Position numbers and translations under genes: made by a program. From positions 1 to 53,859 of the forward strand of contig JAUCBJ010008148.1 in the NCBI GenBank assembly GCA_032718475.1: a stretch of DNA of 53,859 nt, written 5' to 3'. Shown piece by piece: positions 40,468 through 51,224 of the stretch. Source of the DNA: Nemertoderma westbladi. Lineage: Eukaryota; Xenacoelomorpha; Nemertodermatida; Nemertodermatidae. How positions within the stretch are numbered: the stretch's first letter is position 1; each line of letters opens with the position of its first letter. The notes under the pieces were generated by a model that saw nothing but the letters and a program-made list of their open reading frames with translations, was not told the DNA's origin and did no database searches.

Positions 40468-43014
40468 ATGGCGAGCAAATTGATTAGAAAGAGAAAGGCG
40501 GAGTCAGGAGGAAAGGAGATGCTGGTGGATTTCACCGAGAGGCATCCGGAAGAGAAGACGAGAGGATACTACGAGAGGTTGGAAAGGGGTCACGCGGCAC
40601 GAGCGCTGCAGGATTACTTCCGGGAGGCGCACGAACAGCGGCTGGTCGGGACCTACGGGACGCCGTCGCTGGACAACGCGATCTTCCAACACCTCCACTA
40701 CGTGGTGAAAGGGGACGAAACGAAGTTCGGGATTCCGAAGTACCCGAGGGAATCACCGAGAAAGGACTGGAAGAGATTCATAGAGTCCGTCAACAGGGGA
40801 GGATATATGATCCTGGACGACGAGGGAACCGTGGAAGACGAGGCGGGTTCGAGACGAGGATCGGCGGGGTCGGCCAGGACCATACTCCTACATTTGGCCG
40901 CGCCAAATGGGGACATCTTCTTATTCGATCTAGGGACGTATGGGAAGAAGGACGGACCGAAATTAAACCGGTTACCGAAAGCGGTACAAGTCTTGGTAAG
41001 AGGGAAGTCGACGATGAAAGTGGGATCGGCGATTCGCGAGGATGCGGAGAGAATCATCGGTCCGGACGCCACCAACCTCCTGGATATGCAGAAGGTCTTC
41101 ATGGCTATGACGGCACCGGATGGGTTGGGGGTAGTCGAGAACACAGGCCAATGCGGAGCGGTGGCAATGGGCCAGCTATTGGGGCTCGTGTGCCACAAAC
41201 CGATGGACTGGGGGAAGTTCAGGGAAGAATACGGAGCAGAGCTAGCGAACTCGCTAAAGTGGGGAGCGAGACCGGGAAAGCAGGAGGTATATCAATTCCG
41301 CAGGGGAGCAATAAAGGTATATCAGAAGCGATATATCCTGCAGGAGGACTGGATGATGATAAGTTTGCTTAACTTATTCATGACCGTGGTTATCGAGAGG
41401 GAACCAACAGCATTTCTGTTATCGGGATCACCCCTGAGCTACAGGAGAGCCTTTAAAGTGGCCTTTGAAGGTCTGGTAGACCACCCGGGGCTGAAGGGCG
41501 CGTCGGTGTACTACAACAGCCGACATCTGGTGGACAGGGAGACAGATACGCCGTATCAGAGATGGGAGCAGTTAGAGACGGATAGACGAGAAACAAAGCG
41601 ACTGGAAGAAGTCGCTAGACGGGAGAGGATAGAAGCAGAGGAGAGGGAAGAGGAGGCCAGGACACAGAGTTACGGCTTCGAGGAACAGGCAGGCTTAGAC
41701 GAGCTTCGTTGGACTTCATCAGGGAGTTCGGGGGAGTCTCTAGGGCGAGAACTGGGATGGACGGTGGGATCACCGAAACAGTCGACGTCGGGGTTGCAAG
41801 CGATGCCCATACCAGGGGGCGCCGAAGGCGACCAACCGCCAAGGAAGTTAAGGGAACTAGAGGGATGGAGAGCTACGGGCGAGAGCCAAGGCAGAAAGGG
41901 ACATAGTGGGTCCACCAGGATACCGGGGTTGGAACCACTGCGAGAGGAGGACGAGGACGACGACGAGTTCGGAGAGATGCCGCCCATCGAGAGGATAGGC
42001 CACTCGGACACGGACTGGGTTGGCGGAAGGGTGGTGACGGCCAGTGGGGCGAGGGCCTTCTGGAACAGATCCGGCAAGCGGACCTGGGTGCACGAGGAGC
42101 CGGCGATGGATTTCGCGGGGGGCACTATCAGGTTGGGCGAGCAACCGGGGACGGCACCACGGGTAGTATTCGGGGAGACGATGCCCGAGAGGGGCGGAGA
42201 GATCGACATAGACAGAGACGCTAACGTGGAGAAATTCGCCTATCAGCGACTCCACAGGCCGCGGAGATCGCTTGGGACGAAGGACGACGTGGGGCGGGAG
42301 ACATTGGTACTCGGCTGCGACTACTGTGGGAGACAGACCCACCAGGAAAGGAGCTGCTTGTACCGGTTCCAAAAGGGAACCTTCTGTCTCTACTGCCGAG
42401 AGTCGAGCCACAGGATGGGGGCGTGTCCACGGTTGCATAACCGATGTCCAAAGTGCAACTTTCGGGGACACTTCGGACGCCAGTGCGACTGGATGGACGA
42501 CGAGGAGAAGTTCAGTAGATTCGAGGAGTGGGCCGACGTCGGGTGTATGACGCGCCAGCGCATGAAGGCCCAAGAGTTCAAGTGGGGTTTCTTCCTTATC
42601 AATCAGGAGGCTCACATGGAAATCATAAAGCGGAGGCTACCGTTTACCTATCAAGAGGTAGCAACGGCGGCGTCGTATGCCGGTGTGATGAACACACAAA
42701 GATACTTGGACAGGTGGAGCCCACAGAACCGAGGGGAGTTTAGGGATTTCTTGGCGGAGCACGTGCCGCAAGCAATGAAAATGATCCTATGGGACGCCAC
42801 CAGAGGGAGACAACCGGGCCACTCTGAGGGGCCACCGGCAAAGCGATATCGGGCACTAATAACACCAGCGCCCAAGGAGCCAACAACCGGAATCAGCAGG
42901 GAGGTGGCGGCGAAAGTCCGAAAGCAGAAAGCGGACCCCAGAGGAGCGGTGGTAACCAAGAAACGACCCAGGGAAGAGGACGAAAGGGGGAACTATCCCC
43001 AAAGGAACAGATAG
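40468..43014 (+). CDS. Third ORF: DEDD-exonuclease-like domain plus three CCHC zinc knuckles (element C)
   Basis: This is an 848-residue protein from the ATG at 40468; the frame opens three codons earlier at a GTG. Residues 110-305 look like a 3'-5' exonuclease of the DEDD superfamily: a candidate DxE at 117-119 (ILDDEGT), an LLHLAAPNGDIFLFDL strand pair, KVGSAIREDAERI with D192, NLLDMQ with D206, and YILQEDW with D294. The last motif is spaced one residue wider than usual, so activity is uncertain. Residues 370-400 are a charged helix, 400-600 are disordered. Three perfect knuckles C-x2-C-x4-H-x4-C lie at 617-630, 638-651 and 660-673. The end is basic (KKRPREED). It sits where env would be, with no signal peptide or membrane segment. 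An RNA- or DNA-trimming nuclease working with Gag is inferred. Confidence 0.6.
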   Translation: MASKLIRKRKAESGGKEMLVDFTERHPEEKTRGYYERLERGHAARALQDYFREAHEQRLVGTYGTPSLDNAIFQHLHYVVKGDETKFGIPKYPRESPRKDWKRFIESVNRGGYMILDDEGTVEDEAGSRRGSAGSARTILLHLAAPNGDIFLFDLGTYGKKDGPKLNRLPKAVQVLVRGKSTMKVGSAIREDAERIIGPDATNLLDMQKVFMAMTAPDGLGVVENTGQCGAVAMGQLLGLVCHKPMDWGKFREEYGAELANSLKWGARPGKQEVYQFRRGAIKVYQKRYILQEDWMMISLLNLFMTVVIEREPTAFLLSGSPLSYRRAFKVAFEGLVDHPGLKGASVYYNSRHLVDRETDTPYQRWEQLETDRRETKRLEEVARRERIEAEEREEEARTQSYGFEEQAGLDELRWTSSGSSGESLGRELGWTVGSPKQSTSGLQAMPIPGGAEGDQPPRKLRELEGWRATGESQGRKGHSGSTRIPGLEPLREEDEDDDEFGEMPPIERIGHSDTDWVGGRVVTASGARAFWNRSGKRTWVHEEPAMDFAGGTIRLGEQPGTAPRVVFGETMPERGGEIDIDRDANVEKFAYQRLHRPRRSLGTKDDVGRETLVLGCDYCGRQTHQERSCLYRFQKGTFCLYCRESSHRMGACPRLHNRCPKCNFRGHFGRQCDWMDDEEKFSRFEEWADVGCMTRQRMKAQEFKWGFFLINQEAHMEIIKRRLPFTYQEVATAASYAGVMNTQRYLDRWSPQNRGEFRDFLAEHVPQAMKMILWDATRGRQPGHSEGPPAKRYRALITPAPKEPTTGISREVAAKVRKQKADPRGAVVTKKRPREEDERGNYPQRNR

Positions 43015-43728
43015 GTTCCTAAGGGGGGGAGAGAAACTGAGACTTAAACGTGGTGCGCCTGGAAGGCGCCGCGTGGGGCGTACGAACTATTAAGTGCAAA
43101 CTAAACTGATGCAAAATAATTAAATAAGTGCAATTATACGTACGTACGTAGTGATCAGTAGTTTAGTAATAAAATATATACGTTCGGAGTAAGTACTATA
43201 GTCATACAACCTTTTCTCAATTAGCTACTGGGACTGGGGGGATAACTGACTATGGCACTATGGACGAGACATCAGACGATTTCACACTTCTTGAGTGCGA
43301 CGGCATGGGAGGAGGGTGAGATTCGTCAGAAGGGACGAGGTAGTCAAAGTGAGGTTGAGGGACGGAGTGATAGTGCGAAGCGCGGAGAGAGTGCGGATGC
43401 AATTCTAGTATGGAGGGGGAGGAATAAGAGGCTGAGTGAGGGACGAGGAGGTCCGAGGGTATGCGAGAGTTAGGGTGAGAGTGGAGAAGAGATAGGGCGA
43501 AAGTGTTGGGGAAACAAAGGTCACGTGAGAGATGAGCGCGATCGGCCCGACATGGGACGCCAGGCATATAGGGTAGCATTATCATACCCATAGGGAGCGG
43601 CCTGGAAAGCCGACTCCGAGAGAAAAGAATTCCACCCCACACCCGATACTAGATCGGGATCCAGCGGGATTGTAGCGCACTTTTTGGTTGATGCTATCTT
43701 CTTACCGGGAAGATAGCATGGGGGGGAG
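43015..43728 (+). other. 3' non-coding region and polypurine tract of element C
   Basis: No convincing gene. It contains CGTACGTACGTA (43138-43150). The purine-rich sequence AGCATGGGGGGGAG (43715-43728) directly before the 3' LTR is a good plus-strand primer (polypurine tract). Confidence 0.6.
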
Positions 43729-44267
43729 TGTTAGCTTATTCAATCCCGCTAACACCCCATAAAAGTTAAGCCGATAAGCAATATTGGGGGCCACGAGGTT
43801 GGGTAATCACCAACTCGTGTCACCCCAATAAGAATGGGAAGGAGAAGCACACAATGAGGGTCAGGGGCCAAACCCCTAACCCAGAGAGAACAGGTGGAGT
43901 GAAGGGGATCACTCCAAAGGCGCCAACAAGGGTACCAACCAATCAGGAGGGGGGAAAGGCATCGATTGGGTAGCAATAAGGCCGCTGTGCAATATAACCA
44001 GTTACCTGTAATCATATCAGTTCAGTTATCTCAGTATCATATATTGGTGCTAGCTAGGTTAGTTAGTTTAGCTAGGGAAGGACCGGGACTTTAATTACCG
44101 TACCCCGCCTTCCGTATCCGACAACATCATTTATATATCTTATATCCATATACCCGATTACATTATATACGACGAACGACACGAACTCTTTCACCTTTCA
44201 TACGCACGGCGGGGACGCGTGAATTACACAACCGGATAAATCGGGATCCTTCCTGGATCCCGTCACA
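43729..44267 (+). repeat. 3' LTR of element C
   Basis: 539 bp, same ends as the 5' LTR. Differences seen by eye: GGTAGCAATA versus GGTACCAATA, CCCCGCCTTCC versus CCCCACCTTCC, and two within CGCAC(G/A)GCGGGGACGC(G/A)TGA. Confidence 0.95.
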
Positions 44268-44386
44268 TACTGTATATACAAATACTACTACAATTTTCGA
44301 TTATTTAAAATTTGATTTTTTTTCATAGTTAAAAAGATCAAAATTTTAAAAATAATCATAAAATATTTATAATATAAGGGAAAAAG

Positions 44387-44830
44387 TCAAGAATCGATGA
44401 TATTATCAACAAATTCAACATTATCTGTTGATTCTTCAGTCTCGAAAAAGGATTCTTTTGAAATCATTACAATAAAGAAAGACATAATTTCGTAGGGATT
44501 ATGCCGATTTAGCTGTATTTCAAACTTTTCACCAGCTTCGTTGTATTGTGTAATAACAATTAACCAATCTATCATTGATAATAGTAAGATGTTGATTAAT
44601 TTTCCCTCATGATCAACTTTTAGGTTGTAATCTAAGAGATGAATGGTATTTTCAGAAGCATCAATATCAATTGTGCTTAAAACTTTCCTGGCTTTTTCAG
44701 AAAAATCGATTTTATATTTATCATCTCCTCGGTGGTAAATTGTATAATCAATAATAATATATGGTTCGCCATCTTCTGCAAAAAAAGAATGCCTTACTAT
44801 TGGCATAACCATATCGGAATCAGAAGACAT
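44387..44830 (-). CDS. Hypothetical acidic protein, 147 residues
   Basis: Start ATG at 44830, intact frame. The protein is acidic and predicted to be mixed alpha/beta, with EDGEPYIIIDYTIYHRG near the N-terminus, a central IDASENTIHLLDYNL, a hydrophobic LINILLLSMIDWLIVIT stretch, and an acidic C-terminus. I recognise no family. Before element C inserted, this gene lay about 115 bases upstream of the RING gene on the same strand, so it is probably an accessory gene of element B. Confidence 0.4.
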   Translation of the reverse strand: MSSDSDMVMPIVRHSFFAEDGEPYIIIDYTIYHRGDDKYKIDFSEKARKVLSTIDIDASENTIHLLDYNLKVDHEGKLINILLLSMIDWLIVITQYNEAGEKFEIQLNRHNPYEIMSFFIVMISKESFFETEESTDNVEFVDNIIDS

Positions 44831-45500
44831 TATTTAATTTATTTTATTGTAAATCAAACAAACAAAGTAAAAACTTTTAAACTAAAACCATTATAAATGA
44901 TTAATTGTGATTAAAGCAAGAGATTATATATAAGATATTTTCAAAAATAATACAGGTCTTAAACCATGAAATAGCCTAAATACGGTTTATTGGTTGGTTG
45001 GTTGGGAAATACAGTACAAATGAGAATCATTGGGTTGTGCGTAATAATAATAATAATCAATAATTATAATAAAAACGTACAGTATAATAGCAATCTATAT
45101 AGGCATCAATATGGCACAGATGGATAGGATTAGGTTAAGTAACCATGGAAATGCATTCGCTTAACCGCGTAATGTGACAAAGTGTACACGGTGTATGCGT
45201 AGCAAGATTTCAAGTCTCATATAACACTCACACTGACTATCTTAAAGATGAGGGGATACTATATTAGATCATTGTCGTTGTTGTCATGGTAGCGAGGCGA
45301 AAGGGAGAGTAACCGGGGCTAGGCATGCATCGCAAGGTTGGGCTACGCGTAGTTGAATATTGATCATTGGTTGATGCAACGATGCAAATCAATACTGGCG
45401 GCAGATGGTCGTTGAAATCAATAAAAATTTAGGATTTTCAATAGCCCTCCGAGATAAGTCCCATAGAACAACATAGGGAGGGCTTGCCGGAGGGACCCTT
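44831..45500. other. Intergenic sequence
   Basis: I see no gene or clear element. A TTGGTTGGTTGGTTGGG run (44990-45006) and an AAT/ATA repeat (45041-45070) are present. Near 45445-45485 CCCTCCG and GGGAGGGCTTGCCGGAGGG form a short inverted repeat just before LINE 3. Confidence 0.4.
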
Positions 45501-45504
45501 TCTT

Positions 45505-47040
45505 CCTACTACTGACATCCCCTGTCGAAGTCGAATATCTAATCCACCATTTAGACCCTAAATCTGCATCTAATGATTGTTTCCCCATTAAACTATTACA
45601 GTAGTCGGCTAAATTACTATCTATTCATCTATCTCACCTAATTAACCTATCGATCACTCAAGGCTTCTTCCCTAAGGCTCTTAAATCGGCCAAAGTCATA
45701 CCCATATTCAAGAGGGCCGACCCATCGGACACTAATAACTACCGACCTATTTCTCTTCTACCCGTAACAAGCAAACTGTACGAATCCATAATTAATAACC
45801 AACTACTCTCGTACCTAAAAAAATATTCCATTTGTCTAATTCTCAATTCGGCTTTCGCCCTAAATCTACAACATCCCAAGTTCTGCTATCCGTTGTAGAG
45901 AATATACACAAATACTTAGACCAAAAACTATTCACCAGTGCTATCTATATAGATCTAAAAAAGGCTTTCGACACTATTGATCACTCTATCCTAACCTCTA
46001 AGCTAAACTCCTATGGTATCCGGGGAATACCACAGCAACTACTCTCAAGCTTCCAAGATTCTAGAACCCAATTTGGTTCTATCGGTAACCACCATTCTTC
46101 TAGTCTACCTATTACATGTGGTGTTCCACAAGGTGCCATTATTTTGCCAATCCTATTCCTATTGTATATTAACGACCTTCCTAATGCTACCTCACTAATC
46201 TCAACATTATTTGCTGACGACATAACTCTTCATATAGCTAAACCTAATCTGGACTCTTTAATCTCCATAACTATCTCTGAATTATCTAAGATTGAGGATT
46301 GGCTATCAAACAACCGTCTATCTCTCAATATATCTAAGACTGAATATGCTATATACTCTAATTACCCTAATACTCATTCCGACCCAATACTAATTAACCA
46401 TTCTTACATTACTCGGAAACCACTTTCTAAATTTCTAGGGGTTCTAGTAGATGGCAACTTAAACTGGAAATCTCACATTAAACATATCACGTCTAAAATC
46501 TCTAGAACCTTCAGAATATTCTACATACTGCGTCATATATTTCCCCTTCGTATACTTCGCCAACTATATTTTTCACTTGTACAACCCAATTTATTATATG
46601 GCATTCTACTCTGGGGCAAAACCCATTCTTCTACCCTACAACCCCTATGTATAAAAATAAACAAACTCCTCCGCTGTAATACTTTCTCGCACTACCGAGC
46701 TTCTTCTAAACCTATCTATAAGTCTCTCGGCATTCTACCTATTGACCTCCTCTATCAGCACCAAGTAGGATCCCTCATGTACGATGTAAACGCTAACCTA
46801 TTTAAACCTGATTCTACTCTAGGCTCATTATTCACCAAAATTTCTCTGTACACAGATATCCAACTCGCCTTGCTACTACGGATGGTTTCTCTATTCCGAA
46901 GGTCCGCCTAACTTCCTCCAAAGCTCCCATGAATTATCAAGGCTCTTCAATTTGGAACGCACTACCATCTCAATTAAAACACTCAAAATCAAAAAAAGCA
47001 TTTTCGTCAGCGTATAAATACCACCTGTTAATATAAACTT
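45505..47040 (+). mobile_element. 5'-truncated LINE (LINE 3), Jockey/CR1-like reverse transcriptase
   Basis: The readable part begins near 45520 (EVEYLIHHLDPKSASNDCFP) and has one stop near 45600 and a frame change at the A7 run near 45817. From 45832 the frame is open to 46911: FGFRPKSTTSQ, IYIDLKKAFDTIDH, CGVPQGAIILPILFLLYIND, the catalytic FADD (about 46210), LGVLVDGNLNWKSHI and a C-terminal YHYRASSKP-like thumb end. A further frame change near 46911 leads to the 3' end (YQGSSIWNALPSQLK). The endonuclease is missing. Directly followed by LINE 4. Clade assignment within the Jockey/CR1/I group is tentative. Confidence 0.85.
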
Positions 47041-49045
47041 AGAGTATCATCTTACAACTGCAATTCAGTGAGAACACTTTCATCTAGGATAGCTATTAAA
47101 GACTTGTGTGATAAATCTGACATAATATTTTTGCAGGAGCATCTTCTGCCTCAGCAGGAGCTTAGCTACCTATCATCGATAGATAAGCGATTTATTCCTT
47201 ACTGTAAATCGCCTGTCGATTTATCTTCAGAGATTTTAGTGGGTCGGCCAAATGGCGGTCTAGCTGCTCTGGTTCGCCAAGACATATTACAATACGTACA
47301 TTACGATAAATCGGTTGATGATGATAGAATATTAGCGTTAAATGTCAATCAATGTGATGGTTCTAATTTATTGCTGCTTAGTGTTTATTTACCATATTTT
47401 TGTCCTGAAAACCACGATTTATTTATAGAATATTTAGGGAAACTCGAAGCCCTTATTGATGCGTCGGGAACTAATAAAGTTTGTATAATTGGAGATTTCA
47501 ATGCAGATCTACCAAAACCATTTTACACTGAACTCAGTGAGGCGAATGAGGCAAATGATTTACATATATCGGATGTAAAAAGATTGCCTCCAAACACGTT
47601 TACATTTGTAAGTGCTGCCCACAGCAGTAAATCGTGGTTAGATCATATAGTATGTACCTCGTCAGTTGATTCTACTGTAGAAAATGTTTCTGTGCTATAC
47701 GATTTAGTACAGGACGATCATATGCCATTATTTTTTGATTTGGGTGTTTCACTTAGCGCATGCTCCAGTGATGGTTCAGGATCAAATTCGTGTCAGGCTC
47801 CAGTTGTTGGGCAACCAAACTGGAGCCGGGCGAAACCATCCGACATCGCTGCATACTGCGCTGAGTTACACAATCAGTTGAAGAATATAGATATACCTAG
47901 TGCTTTGAATTGTACTGATTGCAAATGCACGGATCATAGAGACTGCTTAGATACTTTTTGGTCCTCTATCACTGGCGTTTTTAAAGCAGCTGCTGATAAG
48001 ACCATACCCAGTGGTAGATCAGCCAATAATGATAAAGAGTTCAATGTGCCTGGATGGAACGACTCCGTTAAGGAGAAATATCAATTGTCACGCTCTGCTT
48101 TTTTAGCTTGGCGCGAGGCCGGCTCGCCCAAGCAGGGAGAGATACATAGGAAATATTTGGCAGCGCGTGCTCTTTTTAAGCGAGCTTTTCGTATTTGTAA
48201 ACGTTCAGAAGCAAAATACAAGGCTGACAAACTAGCCGATTCGGTGCTACATAAAGATTTCAAAACTTTTTGGAATGATTTTAAGAAATCCATTAAAACT
48301 TCTATTCCACTACCCAAAGTTGTGGATGGGGCAGTGGGGGAAGATAATATTGGCGAATTATTCAAAAACGATTACGAGGAGCTCTTAAATTGTAATAAAG
48401 GAAAGCCCAATTTTAGTAATATAAAGGTTGATGATATTATTGGTGATGTTATTTTTTCAAAGGATATGATAATATATCCCTCGGAAATAAATTGTGCTAT
48501 TTCGAATTTAAAATTAGGAAAAACTGCTGGCCCAGACAGCATATCAGCTGAACATTTAGTTTACGCTAGTAGTTCTAGACTACATGTTATTTTATCATTG
48601 TTCTTAACGTCGCTAATTGTTCGTGGATATTTACCTAGTTCGATTATTGAATGTATTATTGTACCTATACTGAAGGATAGAAATGAGCCTATTGATATTA
48701 AATCTAATTATCGACCGGTTGCTATTGCAACAATCTTTAGTAAAGTTTTTGAATATGTTACTCTTTCTCGTATACAATCTTGCCTTATATGTAGTGATTT
48801 TCAGTTTGGTTTCAAAAAGAACTCAGGTACCGAATTAGCCATACATACTTTGCAAGAAATTATTGATTATTATTTGGACAATGATTCACCAGTTTATATT
48901 TGTTTCATAGATACATCCAAAGCGTTTGACCGTATTGAACACGACAAATTATTTTTGAAACTGATTGATAAAAAAGTGCCGATATATTTGGTCAGAATCT
49001 TTGCATACTGGTATAGAAATCAAGGTTTGATGGTCAAATGGGGTA

Positions 49046-49305
49046 ACTACATTAGTGGCTGGCCACGAGAAAAGGGACCTTATGTCGCAAAACCTGATTC
49101 TGAGATAATCGCGTTTAAAGTTTCCCTCTATTTTTGAACAAATTTAATTGGATTATCAATTTAGAAATGTATAAAACGATGAGGGAAATTCAAATTGGTT
49201 CTGATATTCAATATACCTAAGAAATAACTAATTACAGGAAGCAATATAAGATGTTGCAGTGTTGTATATAACACTGTCTTAGTAACACTGCCAGTAATTT
49301 ACTGG
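49046..49305. mobile_element. Small insertion (about 250 bp) in the reverse transcriptase of LINE 4
   Basis: The reverse transcriptase reading stops making sense after VKWGN (about 49045) and resumes at KFGAYNGVKQGG (about 49312). The DNA between has a short inverted repeat (AAAGTTTCCCTC and GAGGGAAATTC, 49116-49185). Exact borders and target duplication are not clear. Confidence 0.4.
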
Positions 49306-49694
49306 AAAATTTGGTGCTTATAATGGAGTAAAACAGGGTGGCATATGCTCCCCTTATTTTTTCAATGTTTATATGGATGACTTGTCACGTGCATTAATAG
49401 ACTGTAATGTAGGTTGTGCTATTGAAGGACGTAGAATTAATCACATTTCGTATGCGGATGATTTAGGTTTGATTTCCAACTCTGTGGTTGGTCTTCAAAA
49501 ACTAATGGAAAAATGTCAAGATTATGCCATAGGTCACAGTATTGTATTCAACTTAAAGAAAACGAAAGTAATGTTTCTAACGCCTAAACATTGTACGCAG
49601 CGTACAATGGCTTCGGTTTACTTGTGGGGCGAGCCACGAAGTTGGCGGAGCCTTAGCGAATTGACACTGTTAGGGGGTGGGTCAATTTATGCAA

Positions 49695-49745
49695 ATAGTT
49701 GTCGTCGTCGTCATCGTCGTCGTCGTCGTTGTCGTCGTCGTCGTC
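49695..49745 (+). repeat. (GTC)n trinucleotide run
   Basis: Repeated GTCGTCGTCATCGTCGTC leads into the first 315-bp unit. Confidence 0.9.
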
Positions 49746-51200
49746 GTTACGATTTTGACATGCTAATAACTTTGTCGGATTTAAAGCTGCCAAGTTGAAA
49801 ATTTGTAGGTATCAATATGAGCAAAAGTTGAGATTTTTGAGAGACTTTCAGACACCATCAGTGCAATGGTCTCCCGCTAGAGGGCCACATGTCTAAACAT
49901 TAAATGCCCTCCCATTTCTTTGCTTTTAATCCGTTTAAGCTGAAACTTGGCAGATATGTATTAGACCATTAGCTGTGACTTTCAAAGGAGGCGAATCCAT
50001 CTGCAGTTCTCCAGTCTGCCGCTAGAGGGCCAAAGGTCTGAAAGTGAAATCGTTGTCGTCGTTACGATTTTGACATGCTAATAACTTTGTCGGATTTAAA
50101 GCTGCCAAGTTGAAAATTTGTAGGTATCAATATGAGCAAAAGTTGAGATTTTTGAGAGACTTTCAGACACCATCAGTGCAATGGTCTCCCGCTAGAGGGC
50201 CACATGTCTAAACATTAAATGCCCTCCCATTTCTTTGCTTTTAATCCGTTTAAGCTGAAACTTGGCAGATATGTATTAGACCATTAGCTGTGACTTTCAA
50301 AGGAGGCGAATCCATCTGCAGTTCTCCAGTCTGCCGCTAGAGGGCCAAAGGTCTGAAAGTGAAATCGTTGTCGTCGTTACGATTTTGACATGCTAATAAC
50401 TTTGTCGGATTTAAAGCTGCCAAGTTGAAAATTTGTAGGTATCAATATGAGCAAAAGTTGAGATTTTTGAGAGACTTTCAGACACCATCAGTGCAATGGT
50501 CTCCCGCTAGAGGGCCACATGTCTAATCATTAAATGCCCTCCCATTTCTTTGCTTTTAATCCGTTTAAGCTGAAACTTGGCAGATATGTATTAGACCATT
50601 AGCTGTGACTTTCAAAGGAGGCGAATCCATCTGCAGTTCTCCAGTCTGCCGCTAGAGGGCCAAAGGTCTGAAAGTGAAATCGTTGTCGTCGTTACGATTT
50701 TGACATGCTAATAACTTTGTCGGATTTAAAGCTGCCAAGTTGAAAATTTGTAGGTATCAATATGTGCAAAAGTTGAGATTTTTGAGAGACTTTCAGACAC
50801 CATCAGTGCAATGGTCTCCCGCTAGAGGGCCACATGTCTAAACATTAAATGCCCTCCCATTTCTTTGCTTTTAATCCGTTTAAGCTGAAACTTGGCAGAT
50901 ATGTATTAGACCATTAGCTGTGACTTTCAAAGGAGGCGAATCCATCTGCAGTTCTCCAGTCTGCCGCTAGAGGGCCAAATGTCTGAAAGTGAAATCGTTG
51001 TCGTCGTTATGATATTGACATGCTTATAACTTTGTCGAATTTAAAGCTGCCAAGTTGAAAATTTGTTTTGTTGAAAATCAGTTCAACAGTCACCCGCTAT
51101 AGGACTACTTTATGCCTGAAAGTGAATAGATTCTCCCGTCTCATTGATTTTAATCAGTTTAAGCTGAATCTTGCCATATATTCTGGACCACATGCTGCGT
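49746..51200 (+). repeat. 315-bp tandem repeats, four full copies plus a diverged fifth
   Basis: GTTACGATTTTGACATGC occurs at 49746, 50061, 50376 and 50691, and a variant GTTATGATATTGACATGC at 51006; the period is exactly 315 bp each time. Each unit has CTCCCGCTAGAGGGCCACATG and CTGCCGCTAGAGGGCCAAA, which are themselves an internal half-unit repeat. Copies 1-4 differ by only one or two bases (for example AATCAT for AAACAT in copy 3). Confidence 0.97.
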
Positions 51201-51206
51201 CTTTGT

Positions 51207-51224
51207 GGGGGGGGGGGGGGGGGG
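51207..51224 (+). repeat. G18 homopolymer
   Basis: An uninterrupted run of 18 G within the diverged right part of the TA-flanked element. Its length is likely to be unreliable in any assembly. Confidence 0.9.

Larger units (their letters stand above)
29937..44267 (+). mobile_element. BEL/Pao LTR retrotransposon, 14.3 kb, recent (element C)
   Basis: Two direct 539-bp repeats (29937-30475 and 43729-44267) bound the element; both start TGTTAGC and end GTCACA. TACTG stands directly before the first (29932-29936) and after the second (44268-44272), the 5-bp duplication typical of BEL/Pao. By eye the LTRs differ at about four positions, so insertion was recent. The inside has Gag with zinc knuckle, protease, reverse transcriptase, RNase H and integrase in BEL order, plus an extra ORF after integrase. 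At 14.3 kb it is about twice the usual size of the group. Its base composition is markedly richer in G and C than the surrounding DNA. It inserted into element B, between the RING gene and the hypothetical gene at 44387-44830. Confidence 0.95.

Noticed and set aside
41857-42615. - strand open frame of 252 codons
   Set aside because: Opposite the third ORF including its zinc knuckles; shadow.
43252-43473. 73-codon + frame after the third ORF
   Set aside because: Low-complexity Gly/Arg/Glu composition, no motif, in the 3' non-coding region of element C.
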